Shown in pieces: positions 1-5,081 of a stretch of 5,081 bases of DNA. Positions within the stretch are counted from its first letter, which is position 1. Each line of letters begins with the position of its first letter. The stretch comes from an uncultured Eubacteriales bacterium (GTDB taxonomy: Bacteria; Bacillota; Clostridia; Peptostreptococcales; Anaerovoracaceae), in the NCBI GenBank assembly GCA_902766915.1, contig CACXFN010000115.1:1-5081 (forward strand), given 5' to 3'. A program made the translations under genes and the position numbers. The notes under the pieces were generated by a model. The model was not told the DNA's origin and searched no databases. It saw only the letters and a program-made list of their open reading frames with translations.

Positions 1-97
1 GGGAAAACTGTTTAAAAGCGGATTGCACCCTGGCACTTGCTATCATGGATAATGCGATAGCCGGAAGAAGCAGTATCATACTTACATAGTATCCCAT
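1..97 (-). CDS. yugP: Zinc metallopeptidase, YugP family (N-terminal fragment)
   Basis: Only the first 32 codons are present; the gene runs off the left edge of the window. The peptide opens MGYYVSMILLLPAIALSMIA and continues SARVQSAFKQFS. A hydrophobic membrane segment at about residues 4-20 is followed by an S-A-[KR]-V-x-[ST]-x-F type stretch, which is typical of the start of the YugP / neutral zinc metallopeptidase 2 family. Members are small membrane-anchored proteins of roughly 220-230 residues with an HExxH zinc site further in, which lies outside this window. The ATG at 95-97 is supported by AAAGGGG at 110-104, six bases upstream. In many Clostridia a gene of this family directly follows fmt, which agrees with the position here. 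The physiological substrate of the family is not well defined. The assignment rests on a short N-terminus plus context, so it is good but not certain. Confidence 0.78.
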   Translation of the reverse strand, partial: MGYYVSMILLLPAIALSMIASARVQSAFKQFS

Positions 98-147
98 TTT
101 ATTCCCCTTTCTTACTTCACTTATAAATGTATGCTTTTACTCTATTT

Positions 148-165
148 TGGTAAGTATTTTTACCA
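148..165. repeat. Short inverted repeat between fmt and the metallopeptidase gene
   Basis: TGGTAA at 148-153 and TTACCA at 160-165 form a perfect 6-bp stem with a 6-base loop, inside the 106-base A/T-rich gap 98-203. Read in the direction of the genes (minus strand) it is followed by an A-rich stretch, not a T-run, so it does not look like an intrinsic terminator for fmt. On the plus strand a T-rich stretch follows, but there is no plus-strand gene for it to end. It could be an operator-like site or chance in A/T-rich DNA. I see no convincing -35/-10 pair in this gap. Confidence 0.25.
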
Positions 166-203
166 TTTCTTTTTATCATTGTTTTATGATGATTTAATGT
201 TAT

Positions 204-1199
204 CTATCTAAAAACCGATCCTATTTCCAGCTTATGTCCTCTCAGATAACTTCCAGCGTCCATCCAATTTTTACCGGGTAATTGCAATTCGGTTAGCTTA
301 AATATGCTATCCTTTGCCTTAATATAGATTCCACTATCATCAGCCATCAATACCGTACCGGGTTCTTTATTATCATCACTATATAAAACTTCCCCAGCCT
401 TTAATTTTACCATTTCTTCACCTAAATAGCAAAATGCACCCGGCCATGGCTCATAAGCTCTAATCATACGTTCTATTTCATCTGCAGTCATGATATCGAA
501 CCTGACTCTGCCATCTTCTTTTTTTATCATCGTGGCATAAGTAGCCAGCCCTTCGTCCTGCTTTTCCAATACTATTCCACCCTTTGAAATATCATCTAAT
601 GTCTCTATTAATATTTCGGCTCCCATCTTTGATAATCTGTCAGAAAGGGTGGGATAATACATTTTATATTCTTTTCCCTCAACCTCATATGTTAGAGAAG
701 TTTCCTTTTTCGATATCATATCTCCGGTATCAAGGCCTTCCGCCATTTGCATAATGGTTACACCTGTAACCTCATCACCGGATAAAATAGCATGTTGCAT
801 CGGTGCAGCACCTCTCCATCTAGGAAGAAGGGAGGCATGAATATTGATGCATCCATATTTGGGTAGTTCCAGAATTGACTTCGGAAGTATCCTTCCATAT
901 GCAGCAACTACGATAATATCAGGGTTAAGCTCATTTAATCTATCAAAAAAATCTTGGTTTTCCTTTATTCTATCCGGTTGCAGGATTGGAATCTGATTAT
1001 CCGGATAGGCTTCATTATAGCTTAGAACCATTTCCTTGACAGGAGGTGGGAGAAGCTTCTTTCCCCTTCCTTTAATCCTGTCCGGTTGTGTAACCACACC
1101 TACCAAATCGTAATTAGATGTGGATTCCTTTTTCAGATCTATCAAGGCTTCTAAGGCAGGTACTGCAAATTCCGGAGTACCCATATAGACTATTCTCAT
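204..1199 (-). CDS. fmt: Methionyl-tRNA formyltransferase
   Basis: Fmt transfers a formyl group from 10-formyltetrahydrofolate to methionine on initiator tRNA in the cytoplasm, marking it for translation initiation. The 331-residue protein starts MRIVYMGTPEF, the classic Fmt N-terminus. The formyltransferase domain (about residues 1-190) carries the signature N119-I-H121 followed by SLLPRWRGAAP (123-133), and GLDTGD with D157. N119, H121 and D157 match the family's catalytic Asn, His and Asp. The C-terminal tRNA-binding domain (about 215-315) includes RAYEPWPGAF and ends LPGKNWMDAGSYLRG. An insertion relative to common homologues sits near residues 170-183 (YEVEGKEYKMYY) just before TLSDRL. 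The ATG at 1197-1199 was chosen over an in-frame GTG at 1203-1205, because the Shine-Dalgarno lies seven bases from the ATG but only one from the GTG. Its start is 15 bases after the def stop, so the two genes are almost certainly co-transcribed and translationally close. Confidence 0.97.
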   Translation of the reverse strand: MRIVYMGTPEFAVPALEALIDLKKESTSNYDLVGVVTQPDRIKGRGKKLLPPPVKEMVLSYNEAYPDNQIPILQPDRIKENQDFFDRLNELNPDIIVVAAYGRILPKSILELPKYGCINIHASLLPRWRGAAPMQHAILSGDEVTGVTIMQMAEGLDTGDMISKKETSLTYEVEGKEYKMYYPTLSDRLSKMGAEILIETLDDISKGGIVLEKQDEGLATYATMIKKEDGRVRFDIMTADEIERMIRAYEPWPGAFCYLGEEMVKLKAGEVLYSDDNKEPGTVLMADDSGIYIKAKDSIFKLTELQLPGKNWMDAGSYLRGHKLEIGSVFR

Positions 1200-1206
1200 T
1201 CCCACT

Positions 1207-1212
1207 CTCCTT
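1207..1212 (-). promoter_or_regulatory. Ribosome binding site of fmt
   Basis: The minus strand reads AAGGAG here, a near-perfect Shine-Dalgarno, lying just after the def stop codon. It is seven bases from the ATG at 1197-1199 and only one base from the in-frame GTG at 1203-1205. This fixes the fmt start at 1199 and gives the canonical MRIVYMGTPEF N-terminus. Confidence 0.85.
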
Positions 1213-1214
1213 CA

Positions 1215-1739
1215 TTAAGCCTCTTGAGAACTATCAGTTTCAGATTCAGCTTCATCTTCTTCATATCTGGCTACTGCTTCATGAACTTCTGTTGCTTTAT
1301 CAGTATAAAGTATACCTTCCAGATGATCATATTCATGACACATCACTCTGGCAGCAAAATCCTCAAATTCATAGTCATGCCAATTGCCTTCTATGTCTTG
1401 CGCCCTCATTTTTATTTTCTGAGGCCTTATTACTGTGCCCTGCATTCCGGGAACAGAGAGACACCCTTCTTCACCCTCTTGCTCACCTTCCGTTTCATAA
1501 ATCTCAGGATTGATAATGAAATAGATATCTTCCGGGTGTTCATCAGGATACGGTTTTGCCACGAACATTCTTCTCATTACCCCAACCTGAGGTCCGGCAA
1601 TTCCCACCCCTTCTTTGTATTCCATAGTTTCCGCCATATCATATAGAGTTGTTTTTATTCTATCCGTGATTTCTTCTATCTCACGGCTTTTTTTCCTCAG
1701 TATTCTGTCACCTTCCGTGACTACATTTCTTAAAGCCAT
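1215..1739 (-). CDS. def: Peptide deformylase
   Basis: This metalloenzyme removes the N-formyl group from newly made proteins, after which methionine aminopeptidase can act. All three deformylase motifs are present in the 174-residue protein: GVGIAGPQ at 44-51 (motif I, with Q51 as the oxyanion residue), EGCLS at 91-95 (motif II, metal ligand C93) and HEYDH at 135-139 (motif III, ligands H135 and H139, catalytic E136). Two details differ from the usual pattern. The second alanine of the GxGxAAxQ motif is Gly49, and the C-terminus carries a tail of about 19 residues (156-174) rich in Glu, Asp and Ser that lies beyond the catalytic fold. The start ATG at 1737-1739 is preceded by GGAAGG (1752-1747) at a spacing of seven. 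The gene sits 106 bases after priA and 15 bases before fmt, the common def-fmt pairing of enzymes that remove and add the formyl group. Confidence 0.97.
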   Translation of the reverse strand: MALRNVVTEGDRILRKKSREIEEITDRIKTTLYDMAETMEYKEGVGIAGPQVGVMRRMFVAKPYPDEHPEDIYFIINPEIYETEGEQEGEEGCLSVPGMQGTVIRPQKIKMRAQDIEGNWHDYEFEDFAARVMCHEYDHLEGILYTDKATEVHEAVARYEEDEAESETDSSQEA

Positions 1740-1845
1740 TTCCCTGCCTTCCGTTTCCTTCCTACATTAATCTTGATGAATCAAGTTTATTATCCTTTTT
1801 AAGCTTTCAAATAATTGCCAGCAATCATGAAATAAATTCTAATAC
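1740..1845 (-). other. priA-def spacer with weak promoter-like and palindromic elements
   Basis: This 106-base A/T-rich gap separates the priA stop from the def start. On the minus strand it contains GATAAT (1794-1789), a five-of-six match to a -10 box, but no good -35 at 16-18 bases upstream. It also contains two short perfect palindromes: ATTGC-TG-GCAAT (1825-1814) and CTTGAT-TC-ATCAAG (1785-1772). Neither is followed by a clear T-run, so I do not call a terminator. The gap could house an internal promoter for def-fmt, but the evidence is weak. Confidence 0.25.
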
Positions 1846-3921
1846 TTAAATTGTACTATATGGGTTAACATCCACCGTTATGGCTGTTCCATATTTCTCT
1901 GTGATGGTTTTTTCTATAAATCTGGTTATTCCGGCCAAATAAAGGGTTCTCTTCGTAACTTTATTTAGAGGTTCCTCTTTATGGCATTTTATAAGCACAT
2001 AATATCTAAAAGCTTCGCCTTTTTTTCCTTTAAAGTTACGAGAAACCTTTGGAGAAAACACCTCGTCCCTTCTTTTGAATCCATGGGCTGTTATTTCGCT
2101 TCCGTACTTGGCTATGTATTCATAGAATTCATTTGCAACCCTTGCCGCCTTTTCCTCATCCTTATCAGTAAACTCAACCAAAATCAAATCTGAAAAAGGC
2201 GGGTATCCCATTAGCTTCCTGAACTCTATCTCTTGATTGAAATATGTATCATAGTCATTTCTCGCAGCTGCTTTAATTGTCATGCTATCAGGGGAATAGG
2301 TTTGTACTATGACCTTTCCTTTCTTATGGCCACGTCCTGCTCTTCCAGCAACCTGGGTTATCAATTGGAAGGTACGTTCTCCTGATCTATAGTCCGGAAT
2401 GTTTAGCCCCAAATCTGCAGCTATCACACCAACCAGTCCTACGTTTTTGAAATCCAATCCTTTTGCAACTAATTGAGTTCCAATTAAAATATCTGTTTTT
2501 CCCTTGGCAAAGTCACCTATAATCCTGTTAATCTCTCTTTTATTTTTAGCTGTATCCAAATCCAAACGACCAACAATAGCATTAGGAAATTCATGTTTTG
2601 TAAATTCCTCTACCTGCTCCGTTCCGACACCGAAATACTTTATGTATTTGCTTCCACAGGTGGGACAATTATTCGGTATTGGTTTCTTTCTACCGCAATA
2701 GTGACACACAAGAGCATTTTGTTCCTTGTGATAAGTCATGGAAATACCACAGTCTTCACACTTTATGGCTTCACCGCAATCCCTACATGATATGAAATTA
2801 GCATAGCCTCTTCGGTTTAGAAACAGGATGCTCTGCTCTTTGTTCTTCAAACTGTTTTCCAGTTCTTTCTTTAACTGATGACTGAACATTGTTCTGTTTC
2901 CGGCCCTCAGTTCTTTCCTCATATCCACAACATCAATTTGAGGAAGCTCTGTTCCGTTATATCTTTCGGAAAGAACTATTCTTTCAAAAATATCTTCCTT
3001 TGATCGCTGGTATGAAACTATTGAAGGGGTTGCACTGCCAATGATTAGCACTCCGCTATAATACATAACTCTCTTTAATGCCACATCAAGGGTTTCATAT
3101 TTTGGATTTTTATCGGATTTATATGTTTGCTCGTGTTCTTCATCCATTATGATTAGACCGATATTATCAAGGGGGGCAAACACTGCCATTCTGGCACCAA
3201 TTACTATATCAGCATCCCCATCCTTAATTCTCTTCCATTCATCAAACCTCTCTCTGGGCGTCAATTTGCTGTGTAATATAGCCACTCTATCTCTACCGAA
3301 TCGACCGATGAATCTCTCGGTTATCTGTTTTGTTAATGCGATTTCAGGCACCAGCATTATTACCTTTTTCCCAGAATCAACACTGTGTTTAATGGCCTGC
3401 ATATATATTTCCGTCTTGCCGCTGCCGGTTACACCGTGAATCAGGAAATTCTTTTGTTCTTGGGCGTCTATTGCTTTTACTATTGTTTCTGTTGCTTTCT
3501 TTTGTTCAGGATTAAGTTCATCGATTACTACAACGTCTGCCTCAACTTCCTGAAGAGGTCTTTTTTCCTTACCTTCCTTTGTCTGTTTCCCGGGAGGAAT
3601 AAAACACTTAACGGCATCAATGTATTTGATTCCATAACGCATCTTCATCCATTTACAAGTAGCAATGATTTCGGGATTTAGACCTATCTCGTGATTAAGA
3701 CCAATAATATCTTTTATTCTTTTATCATCTTTTATGGATTCCGGTTTTTCCTCCTTAATGCCAAATACGTAACCTCTCAGTTCCTTATTCCCTCTACCAA
3801 ATGGTACGGTAACAATATCTCCAACATTAATAATATCAATACCCTCAGGAACTCTATAGGTATAGAAGGAATCTGTATATCTGGTATTATTATCTATTAT
3901 GATATCTACGTATTTTCCCAT
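1846..3921 (-). CDS. priA: Primosomal protein N' (replication restart helicase PriA)
   Basis: PriA is a 3'-5' superfamily 2 helicase that recognises abandoned replication forks and starts reloading of the replicative helicase. The 691-residue protein begins with the 3'-DNA-end-binding domain (about residues 1-105: KYVDIIIDNNTRYTDSFYTY, then VGDIVTVPFGRG). The helicase core follows: Walker A GVTGSGKT 163-170, DEEH 260-263, GSATPS 295-300, motif V GTQLVAKGLDF 481-491 and motif VI QVAGRAGRG 523-531. Between the lobes lie eight cysteines (379, 382, 388, 391, 406, 409, 419, 422), the usual two-zinc module. A C-terminal domain (about 560-691) with GYPPFSDL completes it. The length is short for the family (E. 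coli about 730, Bacillus about 800). The deficit lies between FIPPGK (107) and LNPEQ (136), where the winged-helix domain normally sits. The ATG at 3919-3921 is preferred to the in-frame TTG at 3925-3927 on Shine-Dalgarno spacing. It starts eight bases after the asnA stop. Confidence 0.96.
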   Translation of the reverse strand: MGKYVDIIIDNNTRYTDSFYTYRVPEGIDIINVGDIVTVPFGRGNKELRGYVFGIKEEKPESIKDDKRIKDIIGLNHEIGLNPEIIATCKWMKMRYGIKYIDAVKCFIPPGKQTKEGKEKRPLQEVEADVVVIDELNPEQKKATETIVKAIDAQEQKNFLIHGVTGSGKTEIYMQAIKHSVDSGKKVIMLVPEIALTKQITERFIGRFGRDRVAILHSKLTPRERFDEWKRIKDGDADIVIGARMAVFAPLDNIGLIIMDEEHEQTYKSDKNPKYETLDVALKRVMYYSGVLIIGSATPSIVSYQRSKEDIFERIVLSERYNGTELPQIDVVDMRKELRAGNRTMFSHQLKKELENSLKNKEQSILFLNRRGYANFISCRDCGEAIKCEDCGISMTYHKEQNALVCHYCGRKKPIPNNCPTCGSKYIKYFGVGTEQVEEFTKHEFPNAIVGRLDLDTAKNKREINRIIGDFAKGKTDILIGTQLVAKGLDFKNVGLVGVIAADLGLNIPDYRSGERTFQLITQVAGRAGRGHKKGKVIVQTYSPDSMTIKAAARNDYDTYFNQEIEFRKLMGYPPFSDLILVEFTDKDEEKAARVANEFYEYIAKYGSEITAHGFKRRDEVFSPKVSRNFKGKKGEAFRYYVLIKCHKEEPLNKVTKRTLYLAGITRFIEKTITEKYGTAITVDVNPYSTI

Positions 3922-3928
3922 TCCCAAA

Positions 3929-3932
3929 CCTA
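3929..3932 (-). promoter_or_regulatory. Weak ribosome binding site of priA, overlapping the asnA stop
   Basis: The minus strand reads TAGG here. TAG is the asnA stop codon (3932-3930), and AGG is the best Shine-Dalgarno-like core upstream of priA. It is seven bases from the ATG at 3919-3921 and only one base from the upstream in-frame TTG. The match is short, so priA may depend partly on ribosomes finishing asnA (translational coupling). That dependence is an inference. Confidence 0.5.
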
Positions 3933-4940
3933 TAGCAAAAATATATTGTTCTTTCTGCTTTCTATGTCCATATCAGCAGGCCACACGCTTACTTGAACTT
4001 CTCCTATATGTGCCTTTCTCAGAAAAAACATACAGAGTCTGCTTTGGCCTATTCCTCCTCCAACTGTATATGGAAGTTCATCATTTAAAACTGATTTCTG
4101 GAAATCCAAATTCCTTCTATCATCTGCTCCTGCCATGGTAAGTTGCCTATCCATTGATTCACTGTCAACCCTTATTCCCATAGATGAAATTTCAAATGAT
4201 ATACCCAAAATATCATTCCACAATAGAATATCTCCATTTAATTCCCAGTCATCATAGTCTGGAGAACGCCCATCATGTGGTTCTCCGGATTTGAGCTTAC
4301 CACCTATTTTCTCTATAAACACCGATCCATGTTCTCTACAAATCAAATGCTCACGTTCTTTAGGAGTTTTATTTGGATACAAATCTTCCAATTCCTGAGA
4401 TGTTATAAAGTATATTTCATTGGGAAGTTCTGTTTGAATATCCCTGTATAGTCTGTTAACATAGTCACTTAGATTTTTGATGGCGTTATAAATGGTAATT
4501 ACAGTCTCATGCAGGTATTCTTCAGTTCTTTGTTCTTTAGTTATTACCTTTTCCCAGTCCCACTGATCCACATATACTGAATGTATATTATCCAGTTCCT
4601 CATCACGCCTTATGGCATTCATGTCAGTGTAGAGACCATGGCCGGGTTTGATTCCATACTTACCTAAGGCCATGCGCTTCCATTTTGCCAGGGACTGTAC
4701 TATCTCCACCTTTTTTTCATCCATATCCTTTAAGGTGAATTCAACTCTTCTTTCTACACCGCTTAGATTGTCATTCAGACCGGTTAAAGGATCAACAAAA
4801 AGAGGAGCTGTTACTCGCCTTAAATTTAGTCCATATGCCAGTTCCTGTTGAAAATAGTCTTTTATCTTTTTTATCGCTCTCTGGGTCTCCATGGGAGACA
4901 GAATCGGTTGATAGTTTTCAGGTATAATAAGTTGTGACAT
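3930..4940 (-). CDS. asnA: Aspartate-ammonia ligase (ammonia-dependent asparagine synthetase)
   Basis: AsnA makes asparagine from aspartate, ammonia and ATP (giving AMP and pyrophosphate) in the cytoplasm. It is a homodimer with a class II aminoacyl-tRNA-synthetase-like fold. The 336-residue protein matches the usual length of about 330 and has the family's conserved blocks throughout: [19 protein letters not shown] (50-68), [11 protein letters not shown] (82-92), MNAIRRDE (107-114), [11 protein letters not shown] (120-130), SPDYDDW (226-232), LNGDILLW (234-241), [11 protein letters not shown] (249-259) and [12 protein letters not shown] (294-305). Aspartate- and ATP-contacting residues known from the family appear intact, including D57, S83, R111, Q126, D128, E250, S253, R257 and R301, placed by alignment from memory. 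The ATG at 4938-4940 has only a weak Shine-Dalgarno (GAGAG, 4953-4949, eight bases away). The gene begins 31 bases after queH ends, and I see no room there for a T-box leader or other riboswitch. Any such control would have to lie upstream of queH. Confidence 0.97.
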   Translation of the reverse strand: MSQLIIPENYQPILSPMETQRAIKKIKDYFQQELAYGLNLRRVTAPLFVDPLTGLNDNLSGVERRVEFTLKDMDEKKVEIVQSLAKWKRMALGKYGIKPGHGLYTDMNAIRRDEELDNIHSVYVDQWDWEKVITKEQRTEEYLHETVITIYNAIKNLSDYVNRLYRDIQTELPNEIYFITSQELEDLYPNKTPKEREHLICREHGSVFIEKIGGKLKSGEPHDGRSPDYDDWELNGDILLWNDILGISFEISSMGIRVDSESMDRQLTMAGADDRRNLDFQKSVLNDELPYTVGGGIGQSRLCMFFLRKAHIGEVQVSVWPADMDIESRKNNIFLL

Positions 4941-4971
4941 CTTCGCTTCTCTCTTTCAAATAGTTTTTATA

Positions 4972-5081
4972 TTATCTTTTTGAAAATATGCACCCACAGT
5001 AGTCCTGTCGATATAGTCCATATTCCTTTGCCAATTGAACGCTTCTTTGAAATCCGGCTTTCTTTTTAAAATCCATGTCCA
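4972..5081 (-). CDS. queH: Epoxyqueuosine reductase QueH (C-terminal fragment)
   Basis: Only the last 35 complete codons and the TAA stop (4974-4972) are inside the window; the gene continues past the right edge. The tail reads KKKAGFQRSVQLAKEYGLYR followed by QDYCGCIFSKR. The AG-[FY]-x-RS-x-x-[LI]-[AS]-x-x-Y-x-LYRQ-x-YCGC ending is the hallmark of QueH (the former DUF208 family). QueH reduces epoxyqueuosine to queuosine at the wobble position of tRNAs with GUN anticodons, replacing the unrelated cobalamin-dependent QueG. The two cysteines of YCGC are among the conserved cysteines that bind the iron-sulfur cluster and metal in this family; the N-terminal Cys-Cys pair lies outside the window. 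No terminator follows the stop and asnA begins 31 bases later, so read-through into asnA is likely. This stretch is too short for routine gene callers, but the motif is specific. Confidence 0.88.
   Translation of the reverse strand, partial: DMDFKKKAGFQRSVQLAKEYGLYRQDYCGCIFSKR

Noticed and set aside
148..165. Inverted repeat as an intrinsic terminator of fmt
   Set aside because: The stem is only six base pairs with few G/C pairs, and on the minus strand it is followed by A-rich sequence rather than a T-run.
1203..1205. GTG as an alternative fmt start, two codons upstream
   Set aside because: It is only one base from the Shine-Dalgarno AAGGAG, too close for initiation. The ATG at 1197-1199 has ideal spacing and gives the conserved N-terminus.
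1118..1646. Plus-strand open frames of 130-140 codons opposite def and the fmt start (1118-1513 and 1224-1646)
   Set aside because: They lie entirely antisense to well-supported genes, overlap each other in different frames, have no recognisable protein features and show the Leu/Phe/Ile/His-rich composition expected from reading a coding strand backwards.
3925..3927. TTG as an alternative priA start, two codons upstream
   Set aside because: It lies one base from the only Shine-Dalgarno-like core. The ATG at 3919-3921 is better spaced and is a stronger start codon.
3149..4141. Plus-strand open frames opposite priA and the asnA 3' end
   Set aside because: These are antisense shadows of priA and asnA, whose conserved motifs run without interruption on the minus strand. 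The overlapping frames have no plausible ribosome binding sites or family resemblance.
4941..4971. Riboswitch, T-box or separate promoter in front of asnA
   Set aside because: The gap is 31 bases, far too short for a T-box. The GATAAT/TATAAA-like sequence near 4965-4976 overlaps the queH stop and has no -35 match at a suitable distance.

Overview
The window is a compact block of housekeeping genes, all on the minus strand, from a low-GC Gram-positive bacterium. Protein wording, A/T-rich third codon positions and the priA-def-fmt-zinc-metallopeptidase order point to the Clostridia, with the Lachnospiraceae or a close family most likely. That placement is an inference from family resemblance, not a search result.

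In the direction of transcription (high to low coordinates) the order is: the 3' end of queH (epoxyqueuosine reductase, 4972-5081); asnA (ammonia-dependent asparagine synthetase, 3930-4940); priA (primosomal helicase, 1846-3921); def (peptide deformylase, 1215-1739); fmt (methionyl-tRNA formyltransferase, 204-1199); and the 5' end of a membrane zinc metallopeptidase of the YugP family (1-97). Spacers are 31, 8, 106, 15 and 106 bases. queH-asnA-priA and def-fmt therefore look like tight transcriptional units. Read-through across the 106-base gaps is plausible because neither holds a convincing terminator.

Functionally, def and fmt form a pair: Fmt formylates initiator Met-tRNA and Def removes the formyl group from the finished protein. 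PriA restarts stalled replication forks. AsnA makes asparagine from aspartate and ammonia. QueH completes queuosine in the tRNA wobble position. The block links translation, tRNA modification, amino-acid supply and replication restart, but nothing suggests that the products form one pathway.

I found no mobile element, CRISPR array, RNA gene or toxin/defence system, and no undescribed system. The most notable point is a PriA that appears to lack the winged-helix domain between its N-terminal DNA-binding domain and its helicase core. Smaller points are start-codon choices settled by Shine-Dalgarno spacing and an unusual loop in Fmt.
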